Of a stretch of DNA of 56,449 nt, positions 45,334-54,086 are shown one piece after another. Made by a program: the position numbers and the translations under genes. Position 1 is the stretch's first letter. Each line of letters begins with the position of its first letter. The stretch spans positions 1 through 56,449 of the forward strand of contig JAQBXN010000042.1 in assembly GCA_027625095.1 (NCBI GenBank), in the 5' to 3' direction. Below the pieces are notes generated by a model. It searched no databases, was not told the DNA's origin, and worked only from the letters and a program-made list of their open reading frames with translations. The DNA is from Planctomycetota bacterium. Its GTDB lineage: Bacteria; Planctomycetota; PUPC01; JACPCR01.

Positions 45334-46443
45334 CTATGGCAGGAGGTAAAGCATTGGGAAAAGGAAAATCCAGACAAGGTCAACGATGTGCCAATAGAGG
45401 CCGGTGCACTCGATGGCTGCGTTGTTGTGTTCGTTGAATTCGCCCTTGATGGTCAGGAGGAGCAGGATGAGGAGGGCAACAATACCGGCGACCACGTGAA
45501 GGCCGTGGAATCCCGTCAGCAGGAAATAGGCACCATAAAAGATGTTGGTCGATGGAAGAATCTCGTGATTGAACTTGGTGGTGTATTCGATGGTCTTGAC
45601 AACCAGGAAGACACAGGCCAGTGCGACGGTGACGGCCAAATACAGCTTGGTCCAGGTCTGGTCTCCTCGCTGAATGGCAGATATGGCAAGGGCCATCGTG
45701 AAACTACTGAGAATCAGTGCAACCGTGTTCAGTGCAGCGAGTGGGACGCTCAGGCCACGTGAATCGCGGTGGAATACGCTTCTTTCCACGAGATGGATCT
45801 CACCGTGATGGAAGTGGCTGCTGCCGGTCTGCTGGTACTTCATGTTGGACTGGGCACGATACTCTTTGCCATCGGCTTCATCGACCATGACCAGTCCATC
45901 GCCCAGATGCAGGGATACGGCGGGCTTGTCACCGACCTTTTCTTCGAGCAGGTCTTTGCCGGAATCGTCGTCAATGACTTCGATGTTTCGATAGCCATGG
46001 CCGGATTCATCTTGATGGACTTCGCTTAATTTCAGCTTTACGCCTGGGAAATGATCTTCGTCCCCTGCAGGGCCGACCCCCTCGCCGTTTGCAAAGTCAA
46101 TCAGTTCGTGGATTTTCACGCCGTTCTGCAGACGTTCCATGTCCTCATTTTTCTTCTGACCGAAAACAAACACCGCTTCGTGGTGCTTGGGCTCTTCACC
46201 CTCCAACACGCGGTTATCGGTCAGAGAGATTCGGATCACATCTTCCGTGATGTATCGGTGGTGATTGGCGGCCAGGTCATTGATGTAGGTGTGCTTCCAT
46301 GCCGGCTTGTTTCCTTCATGCTTGTTATGGAGCACGATGTAGGCCGATATGAAACCACTGAAGAACATGACTTCCGAACCGAGGAAAAGCCACATCCCGA
46401 ATTTGGCCGTCATGTTTCGTCCGGCATTGCCGTGAGCTGTCAT
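45334..46443 (-). CDS. ctaE: Cytochrome c oxidase subunit III with large extramembrane insertion
   Basis: A 369-residue subunit III. The membrane part is canonical: TM1 (FGMWLFLGSEVMFFSGFISAYI, about 15-37), then from about residue 230 LNTVALILSSFTMALAI, YFLLTGFHGLHVVAG and the C-terminal ECTGLYWHIVDLVWIFLF. Between TM1 and TM2, where only a short loop is expected, there are about 185 residues (about 40-225) of charged, His/Asp/Glu-rich sequence with predicted beta strands and a YRAQSNMKYQQ segment. It probably lies on the outer face of the membrane. A function in assembly or docking of the electron donor is inference. The gene sits 23 bp after ctaB. Confidence 0.92.
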   Translation of the reverse strand: MTAHGNAGRNMTAKFGMWLFLGSEVMFFSGFISAYIVLHNKHEGNKPAWKHTYINDLAANHHRYITEDVIRISLTDNRVLEGEEPKHHEAVFVFGQKKNEDMERLQNGVKIHELIDFANGEGVGPAGDEDHFPGVKLKLSEVHQDESGHGYRNIEVIDDDSGKDLLEEKVGDKPAVSLHLGDGLVMVDEADGKEYRAQSNMKYQQTGSSHFHHGEIHLVERSVFHRDSRGLSVPLAALNTVALILSSFTMALAISAIQRGDQTWTKLYLAVTVALACVFLVVKTIEYTTKFNHEILPSTNIFYGAYFLLTGFHGLHVVAGIVALLILLLLTIKGEFNEHNNAAIECTGLYWHIVDLVWIFLFPMLYLLP

Positions 46444-46466
46444 CTCTCTAATACTCTCCAGTTGCG

Positions 46467-47381
46467 CTACGACACCACGGCATCCGCGGTGAGAAATGCT
46501 AATAGCAGGGGCAAATAAATAATGGATGCAATGAACAGGCTGCGAGCCCGGTGATTGTTTCGCTCTATGGCGAACAGCACCCCGAATGTGAGGAACAGGA
46601 CGCCCAGCCCAAATGCACTGTAAAAGTAGATCGCACCGGCGTTGCCGAAGAGGACCGGCGTCAGGCTGGCGGCGATCAGGCCCATGGTCTGCAGGATAAC
46701 CTGTCTGGCAGTGCTCATGCCTCTGGGATCTTCGATCGGCAGCATGGCATAGCCTGCCTGGGCGTATTCTTCACGATAGCGCCAGGCGATGGCAAGAAAG
46801 TGCGGTAACTGCCAAAGGAACAGGATCGAGAACAGAATCCAGGCTTCTGAATTGATCGCCCTGCCCGATGCGCTCCATCCAATGAGGGTTGGCAGTGCCC
46901 CGGGAATAGCACCCACCACAGTACTGACTGATGAAATCTTCTTGAGTGGGGTATAGCAGGCGACGTAGGTGACGACAGTGAGTGCGCCCAGGAATGCTGC
47001 AGTTGGGTTGCAGGAAAGTGCGAGATAAAGGACGCCGGCAAGTGAGAACGCGATCCCGAAATTCCTGACTTCAACTTCACTCAGTCGCCCGGTCGGCAGA
47101 GGCCGATTTTCCGTGCGCTTCATCTTGGCATCAGAGTCGCGCTCCAGAAACATATTAAGGGCACTGGCGCCGCCCGCGGCCAAGGCTGTGCCCACAAGAA
47201 GATGGAGGGCAATTGCCAAGTCGGGTACTCCACCCATTGCCAGGCAAAGTCCCACGAGTGCTGAAAAGAGCACTAGAAGCGAGAGCCTGGGTTTGGTGAG
47301 TTCAAAATAATCACCCAGCGACGCGACCCGGGAGGCCGTTAACGTTTTTTGAATCTGGGCGATATCAACACTGTTAGCCAT
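46467..47381 (-). CDS. ctaB: Protoheme IX farnesyltransferase (haem O synthase)
   Basis: A 304-residue UbiA-family prenyltransferase that adds a farnesyl group to haem B to make haem O for the oxidase. Seven to nine membrane helices, with the family Asp motif NMFLERDSDAKMKRTENRPLP containing the diphosphate/Mg-binding residues, and a second Asp-rich area near LPIEDPRG. The length is normal. It starts 12 bp after the stop of the haem A synthase gene, as expected for a cofactor-supply pair. Confidence 0.95.
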   Translation of the reverse strand: MANSVDIAQIQKTLTASRVASLGDYFELTKPRLSLLVLFSALVGLCLAMGGVPDLAIALHLLVGTALAAGGASALNMFLERDSDAKMKRTENRPLPTGRLSEVEVRNFGIAFSLAGVLYLALSCNPTAAFLGALTVVTYVACYTPLKKISSVSTVVGAIPGALPTLIGWSASGRAINSEAWILFSILFLWQLPHFLAIAWRYREEYAQAGYAMLPIEDPRGMSTARQVILQTMGLIAASLTPVLFGNAGAIYFYSAFGLGVLFLTFGVLFAIERNNHRARSLFIASIIYLPLLLAFLTADAVVS

Positions 47382-47393
47382 AGGTATCTAATT

Positions 47394-48311
47394 TTAGGTG
47401 GCTGCGACCGCACCATGACTACCATCATGATGCGCATCTACCTTGAGGGCAAAAACCAATGAAGCGGCCAGCAGCAGTGCCCCCACGGCTACGTGACCTA
47501 TGATTACCGCCAGATGCAAGTTGGCGGCGTTAATCGAACGTTGAAATCCCGTCCTCAGAATAGAAAAAGTTCCGATTCCCAAACCAATCTGCAATACAAG
47601 CAGACCGAGTTGGAAAAGCGCGGGACGAAAGACTCCGGCAATATCTTTGTGCCTGAGTGCGAGACCGAAGTTCGTAAACACGAGCGCAGCAACCACGCAG
47701 GCAAAACCGACATGAAGCGCCAGCCCGGTTCCGGTGTGTCTCATGACAGCGCCGAGGATGAGCTGAAAAAAAACCGCTCCAATAACGGTGACGGAAACCG
47801 TTGGCAAAAGGCTGTTCGAGGGAAGTTTTGAATCTTCTTTACCCCACCATTTCGAGGTGAAGAGAGAGATGGCGACGACCACACAAAAGAATGACTGTGC
47901 AAGACAGGCATGCACGATGGCGAAAAAGCCAGGCAACGAATGATCTTGAATCAGCCTCACCCGCATCCCACCAAGTGTGCCTTGAATAATTACGGCGAAG
48001 AGGGCAAGGAGTCCGAGTTTCTTCAGCCAGTTCCTGGCATCAGAACGCCAGAGCCAGCCCGAAAGGATGATGGTCAGCATTCCTACGAATGTGGCCACAA
48101 GGCGGTGTCCCTGCTCGATTTTGATGCCCGCTACCATCGGTGGAAAAATGCGGTCACGAAATGCGAGGGAGATGGGAATAAACCACCAGTCCGGCACAGC
48201 ATCGCCGGCATCGGTTGTTGTAACCAGACCACCCGCAACAAGCAGAATCAAAGTGACAAACGCCGTGAAAACTGCAAAGCCATGCAGCCAACGGTTATAT
48301 CGAGTTTCCAT
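47394..48311 (-). CDS. ctaA: Haem A synthase (CtaA/COX15)
   Basis: A 305-residue, eight-helix membrane enzyme that oxidises haem O to haem A. Conserved haem-ligand His residues are visible in IEQGHRLVAT, IVHACLAQ, GLALHVGFA and LHLAVIIGH, and RVRLIQDHSLPGFFAIVHA is typical. The internal Met at 48311 (METRYNRWLHGF) starts closer to the first helix than the in-frame Met at 48323. Placed between subunit I and ctaB within the oxidase operon. Confidence 0.93.
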   Translation of the reverse strand: METRYNRWLHGFAVFTAFVTLILLVAGGLVTTTDAGDAVPDWWFIPISLAFRDRIFPPMVAGIKIEQGHRLVATFVGMLTIILSGWLWRSDARNWLKKLGLLALFAVIIQGTLGGMRVRLIQDHSLPGFFAIVHACLAQSFFCVVVAISLFTSKWWGKEDSKLPSNSLLPTVSVTVIGAVFFQLILGAVMRHTGTGLALHVGFACVVAALVFTNFGLALRHKDIAGVFRPALFQLGLLVLQIGLGIGTFSILRTGFQRSINAANLHLAVIIGHVAVGALLLAASLVFALKVDAHHDGSHGAVAAT

Positions 48312-48379
48312 AGAACAATTCATTGTGGTCCCGTCGCTTCGCGATGAGTTAGGCGGTCGAGGAACGCCCGCACCACTAC

Positions 48380-50215
48380 CTAGTGATGCCCTTCGGCCGG
48401 GTCATCCCCAGGTTCGGTCATTGGCGCGTAATCATCTTTATCCTCAACTCCTTCTTCCTTGGAGCTGTATTCGTACGGGCCCCGGTAAACAGTCGGGATA
48501 GTTTCGTAGTTGTAGTAGGGAATCGGGCTTGGGATAGAGAACTCGATGGAATTGGATTCCCAAGGGTTCTCCTCGGCACGCCTGCCCCAGAACATGCTGT
48601 AAAAATAATTGAAAATGAAGATGAGCTGTGCTGCTCCCAGGATGAAAGCGGACCATGAAATGAACACGTTCATGTATTGCATATCCTGCAGGAACTCGTA
48701 CTCGGTTGGGGTGGCGATTCGGCGCATATGGCCTCCTTCACCAAGCAGGTGCATCGGAAAGAAAACGCAATTGAACGCCACGAATGTAATTGCCCAGTGA
48801 ATTTTGTTCAGGAAAGGGTTCATCATCTTTCCGAACATCTTCGGATACCAGAAGATGAGGCCGCCGAAGATGGCGAACAAAGTTCCACCGAAGACTACAT
48901 AATGGAAGTGGGCAACTACGTAGTAGGTGTCGTGAATGTGAATGTCGACAGGGGTCGCGGCCATGAATATTCCGCTGAGACCGCCGATGATGAACATGGA
49001 GACGAAGGTGAGCGCATGAAGCATTGGCGGTGCGAAGCGAATGTTCGCGTTCCAAATCGTGCCCAGCCAGTTGAAAACCTTCACCGCGGACGGCAATGCA
49101 ATCAGCATGGTGGTGAGCATGAACGCCTTGCTGAGGACGGGGTTCATTCCGCTTATAAACATATGGTGTCCCCAGACGATAAATCCGAGCCCCATAATGG
49201 CCACCATCGACATAACCATGGCCTTATAGCCAAAGATAGGTTTGCGGGCGAAAGTTGAAAGCAGGTCCGAGGCGATACCCATGCCCGGCAGAATGAGAAT
49301 ATACACCGCCGGATGGGAGTAGAACCAGAAGATGTGCTGCCAGAGAATCGGAGCGCCGCCGCCGGTTGGCGTGACGTTCTCGTTGCCCAGGTGGACGTTG
49401 GCCGGCAGGAAAAATGTAGTGCCGAGCAACTTGTCGAAGAGCAGAATGCAAGTGGCGGAAGCAAGCACCGGGGTGGCCAGAACCTGGAAGACCGCGGTGA
49501 CCGTCTGGGCCCATGTAACCAGCGGCAGGCGTCCCCAGGTGAGGCCGGGGGCACGCAGCTTTACGATCGTGACCAGGAAGTTCAGCCCGCCGACAATGGA
49601 TGAAAATCCAAGTAAGAAGACCGCTATCAGCCAGAGAATCTGGCCCATATGCGCGCCCGGTGTGGAAGCGCCCAGATCAGACAGAGTGGGATAACTGGTC
49701 CACCCGGCGGGTGCCGGCCCTCCTTCCACAAACAGCGATGACACAATAATGATCCCCGCAGGCAGATAGAGCCAATACGAGAGTGCGTTCAGGACCGGGA
49801 AGGCCACGTCTCGTGCCCCTACGTGCAGCGGAATGAGAAAGTTTCCAAACACACCTACCAGGATCGGGATGATCGTGAAGAAAATCATCAACGACCCGTG
49901 CATGGTGGTGAGCTGGATGAAGCCCTCAGGTTTTATCGAGCCCTGGTCGCTGAACACAAATTTGCCCGCCATCAGTTTCCCTAGCACCGGCACCGGTTCA
50001 CCGGGGTAGGCCATCTGCCAACGAATCAGCATGGCCATGAAACCTGCAACCAGGAGGAAGAACAGAGCGGTAAACAGGTACTGCTTTCCAATTGTTTTGT
50101 GGTCGTAAGTCCAGACGTACTTTCTGAAGAAAGTTGTCGGAGCTGGATGAATATGATCATCGTGGTCGTGATGATCGTCGTGATGGGCGTCTTCAGCGTG
50201 TGATTCAGCGCTCAT
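48380..50215 (-). CDS. ctaD: Cytochrome c oxidase subunit I (haem-copper oxidase, A2-like)
   Basis: A 611-residue catalytic subunit with twelve membrane helices after a His/Asp-rich cytosolic start (AEDAHHDDHHDHDDHIHP). Haem and CuB ligands are in place: the early helix-II His (MHGSLMIFF), the CuB His and cross-linked Tyr region FWFYSHPAVYILILPGMG, WGHHMFISG and VVAHFHYVVFGG. The helix-VI motif is YSHPAVYI rather than GHPEVYI, so the D-channel Glu is replaced. This places it in the A2-type group, which uses the Tyr-Ser pair. It is preceded by subunit II and followed by ctaA. AGGTC sits just before the ATG. Confidence 0.96.
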   Translation of the reverse strand: MSAESHAEDAHHDDHHDHDDHIHPAPTTFFRKYVWTYDHKTIGKQYLFTALFFLLVAGFMAMLIRWQMAYPGEPVPVLGKLMAGKFVFSDQGSIKPEGFIQLTTMHGSLMIFFTIIPILVGVFGNFLIPLHVGARDVAFPVLNALSYWLYLPAGIIIVSSLFVEGGPAPAGWTSYPTLSDLGASTPGAHMGQILWLIAVFLLGFSSIVGGLNFLVTIVKLRAPGLTWGRLPLVTWAQTVTAVFQVLATPVLASATCILLFDKLLGTTFFLPANVHLGNENVTPTGGGAPILWQHIFWFYSHPAVYILILPGMGIASDLLSTFARKPIFGYKAMVMSMVAIMGLGFIVWGHHMFISGMNPVLSKAFMLTTMLIALPSAVKVFNWLGTIWNANIRFAPPMLHALTFVSMFIIGGLSGIFMAATPVDIHIHDTYYVVAHFHYVVFGGTLFAIFGGLIFWYPKMFGKMMNPFLNKIHWAITFVAFNCVFFPMHLLGEGGHMRRIATPTEYEFLQDMQYMNVFISWSAFILGAAQLIFIFNYFYSMFWGRRAEENPWESNSIEFSIPSPIPYYNYETIPTVYRGPYEYSSKEEGVEDKDDYAPMTEPGDDPAEGHH

Positions 50216-50256
50216 GTTGACCTGTTGGTTGTCTCAAAAAACTATTGGAACGGCCA

Positions 50257-51372
50257 CTAGTGTGCCTTGGACCTAACTGTGTTGTATTGGGGGAAGTATT
50301 CGTCCCAGATATTCTTAAATTTCTCTGCTGCCATGGATGGTTTCTGAACGGAAAGCCACTTGTCATACATCTCCTGGGTAACCACATGGAGTTGGGCTTT
50401 CATCTTGTAATGCCCGAGCCCACAGAGCTCTGCACAGGCGATATCAAAGTAATGCATCACGTGGTTGGCCTGGGCTGGTGGCAATGCAGAGAGCTGGCCA
50501 TTCAGAATTGTCGGCTCTGTTTCGGCCGCGTTTTCGTTCAGTGTGTAAAAGTATCTCTTGTAGCCCTTCCAGAGCTCTGTCTTGTCTCTCTCCTCATCAA
50601 GAACCTTGCCATGCTGATCAATCTTTACTTCGCCGAAAGTGTACCCACCCCATGCGACTTTCATTCCCGCAAATTCCTGGGGCGTTACAAACTTGATCTT
50701 CTGTTTCTCTAAGTCGCCGATATCGTAAACGGCATGCTTCTTAATACTGAACCAGACCTTGGTCATCATGCCCGGCACCACATCCTGTTTCACTCTTGCA
50801 TGAGGCAGGGAAAAACTGTGGATGACATCCTTGGACGACATCTTCAGCAGAACATCCCGATTAATCGGCACGTAGAGCTGGTTTGCCGATACCACGTCAT
50901 CTTCAGTGGCGAATTTGTGATCCGGACCCGGGTAGCGGAAGTTCCACTGAAATTGTTCCGCGAAAACCTGAACTACCACCACATTCGGATCGCCCTCGTC
51001 AGGAAAATCTATCTTGGCCTGCTGCCAGGCCTTATTCTGGGTCAGAGCAAGCCAGATGAGGATGACGCCTGGTATTACGGACCAGAAAATTTCTGCCTTG
51101 GTGCTGCCATGTGAGTAAACCGCCTTTCTCCCGGGCCGATTGCTGAAGAAAACGCAGCAGAAGAGAAGGGTGATCTCAGTCAAGAAGAAGGCGAGCGTTA
51201 CCACAATAAAAATGGTGCGGTAAAGTCGGTCGACCTCTTCGCCGTAGTTGGCGGAATTAACATTCTCCGGAAACCAGCCGAAATCCCAGGGAACAAATTT
51301 AAGAACCAACAGGATGACGACTGCCATGAGGGCCGTAAACGAAACTATAGTACTCTTAGAGTTTTTCTTCAT
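50257..51372 (-). CDS. ctaC: Cytochrome c oxidase subunit II
   Basis: A 371-residue subunit II: an N-terminal hydrophobic segment (about 8-27), a second helix pair (about 52-75 and 92-112) and a periplasmic cupredoxin domain carrying the binuclear CuA site. CuA ligands are visible as the His in DVIHSFSLPHARVKQD and the C-x3-C-x3-H-x2-M of CAELCGLGHYKM. Between them lies an unusually long insert (about 200-300). There is no C-terminal CxxCH cytochrome c domain, so this is not a caa3-type fusion. The gene is 72 bp after the cupredoxin lipoprotein gene and 41 bp before subunit I. Confidence 0.95.
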   Translation of the reverse strand: MKKNSKSTIVSFTALMAVVILLVLKFVPWDFGWFPENVNSANYGEEVDRLYRTIFIVVTLAFFLTEITLLFCCVFFSNRPGRKAVYSHGSTKAEIFWSVIPGVILIWLALTQNKAWQQAKIDFPDEGDPNVVVVQVFAEQFQWNFRYPGPDHKFATEDDVVSANQLYVPINRDVLLKMSSKDVIHSFSLPHARVKQDVVPGMMTKVWFSIKKHAVYDIGDLEKQKIKFVTPQEFAGMKVAWGGYTFGEVKIDQHGKVLDEERDKTELWKGYKRYFYTLNENAAETEPTILNGQLSALPPAQANHVMHYFDIACAELCGLGHYKMKAQLHVVTQEMYDKWLSVQKPSMAAEKFKNIWDEYFPQYNTVRSKAH

Positions 51373-51444
51373 TTGAAAGGATCTGATTCGAGACGCCCCT
51401 GGGTCGCGCAGGCGTTTAGCAGAAACTGAACGATTGCGGAAGTG

Positions 51445-52344
51445 CTATTTCTTAGATTTGAAGGTGAAGGTCAACTCTGTTGCAGTTTGGGCTGCCACCT
51501 TCACGCCCGTTTGTTTCAAGACTTTCGTCTTGACCTCAGTATTCCCATAATATTCGTGCCAGGCGCGGACTTCGTACTCACCTGCCGGCACTCCCTTAAT
51601 CTCAAAGTTCCCATTCTCATCCGTGATGGCGAAGAATGGATGGTCGAAAATTGCGATCCAGACCAGCATCCAGCTGTGGATGTCACATTTAACTGAAAAA
51701 GTTTCGTCCTTAGTGAAAGTAATTTCTTTCACGTCGCCCTTAGACTGGGCAAAATTGAAGCCAGCGTTTTTAACAGGCCGACCATTCACATTATGTATCG
51801 TCCCGTCACTGCTTGTCACCACTAAAGGCTGCCCCGTTTGAACTGCAACCACATGCGGCGAATACATGCACCCATCCTGATCAAGGGTGACCTTGCCGGG
51901 CTTCGCGGGAGCCCCTGTTGGCGGCTTATAAAGGAAAACCACAGAGTACTTCAGACCGCCGCCCTGGCCTACAAGGACGCGATCACTGGCTGGCGCCTTT
52001 CCTGCGTGGGTGGGGTGATTCGCGCAGGCTTTGTCGCCGCCCATTCCGATTTCAAGATTCGGTTCAGGAGTCCCGTCAAGGACAACCCGGCCCTTCACTG
52101 AACCCAGGTTATCCGCTGCGAACGAAACTTCCTTGGGTGCTTCGTGCGGATCTGGTGACTTGCCTGGTTCTTCTTCTGATCCTTCTGCAGGCCCCTCGTG
52201 GCCTTTGAGTTTTGCAGTAGGCGGAATGTGTTTTTTGCCGCCACATCCCGTCAGGATTAGAGCACTGCCAGCAAGCAGGATAACCGGCATCGAGATTCCG
52301 CCGGAAAGCTTGAAATATAAGGACTTACCGCAATCCGAGAGCAT
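51445..52344 (-). CDS. Cupredoxin-like lipoprotein heading the cox operon
   Basis: A 299-residue lipoprotein. The lipobox is LILTGCGG, with Cys at about residue 34, after a hydrophobic segment. An acidic linker leads to a cupredoxin-like domain (about 80-225) with candidate type-I copper ligands His in DGTIHNVN and C-x2-H-x2-M in VKCDIHSWM. A carboxypeptidase-regulatory-like beta-sandwich follows (about 228-299, ENGNFEIKGVPAGEYEVRAWH). Its place as first gene suggests an outer-face electron carrier or copper donor to the oxidase (inference). A GGAGG Shine-Dalgarno lies eight bases before the ATG, deciding the start at 52344. Confidence 0.88.
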   Translation of the reverse strand: MLSDCGKSLYFKLSGGISMPVILLAGSALILTGCGGKKHIPPTAKLKGHEGPAEGSEEEPGKSPDPHEAPKEVSFAADNLGSVKGRVVLDGTPEPNLEIGMGGDKACANHPTHAGKAPASDRVLVGQGGGLKYSVVFLYKPPTGAPAKPGKVTLDQDGCMYSPHVVAVQTGQPLVVTSSDGTIHNVNGRPVKNAGFNFAQSKGDVKEITFTKDETFSVKCDIHSWMLVWIAIFDHPFFAITDENGNFEIKGVPAGEYEVRAWHEYYGNTEVKTKVLKQTGVKVAAQTATELTFTFKSKK

Positions 52345-52442
52345 GAAATAAACCTCCAGGAGGGTTGGTTCGCAAGGGTGATTTGTCTAGGGATGCAATG
52401 CTCGGAGGAACTCCCTCATGGCAATTTCGCACATTGTGAAAA

Positions 52443-52471
52443 ATATTACGAAGTCCGTATCTTGTTCGCAA
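52443..52471 (-). promoter_or_regulatory. Candidate promoter and dyad-rich leader of the cox operon
   Basis: On the minus strand TTGCGA (52471-52466) and TAATAT (52448-52443) are spaced by exactly 17 bp, four of six matches each, giving a leader of about 90 nt. Dyads overlap it: TTCG-caata-CGAA and TACG-aagtc-CGTA across the boxes, and TTCGCA-cat-TGTGAA just downstream (52426-52440). They could be operator sites. The rest of the gap 52345-52632 holds nothing else recognisable. Confidence 0.5.
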
Positions 52472-52632
52472 TACGAAGTTTGGGTGCGGGTTGGGCATAA
52501 TTGCGAAGGTAGGCAATTGTTTCTCACCAAGTAGCCGGGTGTAGCGAATCTCAGATGTAGATTTAACATTTCTCATTCTTTGTACATATGGCCAAAGGAA
52601 GGCCAGATGGAATCAATTAAATTAAAGAAAAA

Positions 52633-52797
52633 ATGACAGAAGTGATTGATGAGCAACCAGAGGACTCATCTTACAAAGAAATCATGCGGGAATTGGATTT
52701 CATACAAATGATTGATAGCGGTCTTGAAGATTCACGACAGGGGCGTGTTATTTCAAAGGTTGGAATGAAACAGCGGGTCCGGATATGGCAGAAATAA
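52633..52797 (+). CDS. Small antitoxin-like protein (relict toxin-antitoxin locus)
   Basis: A 54-residue acidic-then-basic protein. Its C-terminal half (FIQMIDSGLEDSRQGRVISK, ending in KQRVRIWQK) matches the general form of the toxin-wrapping tail of small type II antitoxins paired with RelE/ParE toxins, in which G-L-x-D-x-x-x-G-R-V-x-S/T precedes a basic W-containing end. It lacks an obvious DNA-binding domain. Its last codons overlap the start of the truncated toxin reading frame, exactly the spacing of an intact module. With the toxin gone, it is probably a leftover or a solitary antitoxin. Family assignment is by pattern only. Confidence 0.65.
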   Translation: MTEVIDEQPEDSSYKEIMRELDFIQMIDSGLEDSRQGRVISKVGMKQRVRIWQK

Positions 52798-52820
52798 GGT
52801 CTACGGAAGAAGGTGCGTAA
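52785..52820 (+). pseudogene. Truncated RelE/ParE-type toxin remnant
   Basis: The frame beginning ATG at 52785, overlapping the antitoxin stop, encodes MAEIRSTEEGA and then a stop at 52818-52820. Full-length toxins of this kind commonly begin MAEIRWTEEA and run about 90-100 residues. Here the gene ends after 11 codons, and the next gene's ATG overlaps its stop as TAATG. The rest of the toxin appears to have been deleted, fusing the remnant to the HEAT gene. Confidence 0.6.
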
Positions 52821-54016
52821 TGGAGGATCAATCTGAAAGCGCTGAGGAAAAGCTCATCCCCAAGGATTCACCCACCCCTCCAACAATCGGTGAATTCGGC
52901 ATCGGCGGCCTTTTCTCTCGATTCTTTCTGATACCACTGACGATTGTCGTAATCGGCGTCGGGCTATTCCTCGCCTACTCTGCCGCCATACAAAAGGAAA
53001 AGAGTATCGACGAATTGCTGGCGACCGTCAGCGGAGCAGGTGTCAACAAACCGTGGCATGCCGCGTTTGAACTGACCCGGCGTCTTGCCGCAAACCCTCC
53101 TGAGGCGTCCGACCCGGTCTTCATCGGGAGGGTTGCCAAAGCATTCGAACTCTCCGGCAACCAGGACCCGCGACTTCGTTCATTCCTGGCGATGGCTCTG
53201 GCCAACCTCAAAGATCCTCGCTCACTGGCTGCCCTCCAGAAAGGGCTAGAGGATGAATCCGATGAGACTCGCATCCATGTGATGCTGGCTGTTGGACTCT
53301 ACGGCGATCCTGCGGGAGCCAAGTCACTAGCTCCATTTCTTGAATCCAAAGACGAAGGCGAGCAGAGGACGGCCATCTGCTCCCTCGGCCTTTTGAAGGA
53401 TAAGGAGTCGCTGGAAGGGGTTGTCCCGTTCCTCGAACACCCCACGGACGACCTTCGCTGGAATGCGGCCCTCGCTCTGGCGGGCGTGGGTGACCTGCGT
53501 GCTGAGCCGATGCTTTTAAGAATGCTCGACCGGGATTACCTCAAAAGCCTGGCGGCCCCGGAGCAGACGAAGCCGCAGAAAACCATCTGGGCCTGGTGGA
53601 ACCGTGCTTGGCCCTTCGACAACCAAAGCGCCGGTTTTGATGAATCCTCACAGGCCCGAGTGATGAGGCACGCGGTCGCCGCACTTGCACGGCTTCAATC
53701 AGAAAAATCCATCCCGGAAATCAAAAAGCTGCTCAAAAGCGAGCGGCAGGACATCCAATGGGAAGCCGCCAAAGCGCTCGCGTTATTCATGCAGCCGGAA
53801 GCTGCACCCATCCTCGAAGCCGGTCTTGACCGACGGAGCCTGATGCGGAAAGGGTTCGGCCCTGCGGAATCGAAGCAGATGATCAGGGATTCCATCTTCG
53901 CGCTTCGGCAACTGAAGCTGGAGTCCTCGAAAGCGGCACTGGAAAAGCTCAAGAAGACCGAGCACGATCCGGAAATCCTGAAGATGGCAGACCAGGCGTT
54001 GAAGGATTTTGGGTAA
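52820..54016 (+). CDS. Membrane-anchored HEAT-repeat protein
   Basis: A 398-residue protein with one N-terminal transmembrane helix (about residues 33-57) after an acidic cytosolic segment. It continues as HEAT/armadillo-like helical pairs to the end. Repeats are visible as DPRLRSFLAMALANLKDPRSL, TRIHVMLAVGLYGDPAGAKS and DDLRWNAALALAGVGDLRAEP, with two more after a Trp-rich insert (KTIWAWWNRAWPF, about 253-265). These act as protein-binding scaffolds. Its ATG overlaps the toxin-remnant stop, so it may now be expressed from the old antitoxin promoter. The partner is unknown. It converges on the FAD oxidoreductase gene. Confidence 0.82.
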   Translation: MEDQSESAEEKLIPKDSPTPPTIGEFGIGGLFSRFFLIPLTIVVIGVGLFLAYSAAIQKEKSIDELLATVSGAGVNKPWHAAFELTRRLAANPPEASDPVFIGRVAKAFELSGNQDPRLRSFLAMALANLKDPRSLAALQKGLEDESDETRIHVMLAVGLYGDPAGAKSLAPFLESKDEGEQRTAICSLGLLKDKESLEGVVPFLEHPTDDLRWNAALALAGVGDLRAEPMLLRMLDRDYLKSLAAPEQTKPQKTIWAWWNRAWPFDNQSAGFDESSQARVMRHAVAALARLQSEKSIPEIKKLLKSERQDIQWEAAKALALFMQPEAAPILEAGLDRRSLMRKGFGPAESKQMIRDSIFALRQLKLESSKAALEKLKKTEHDPEILKMADQALKDFG

Positions 54017-54086
54017 TACCCTTGGTCTTGGCGTTCCGCGACAAAATTTCTGCGATCGGTCGTGGCGGGCCCGCGGCACAACAATC

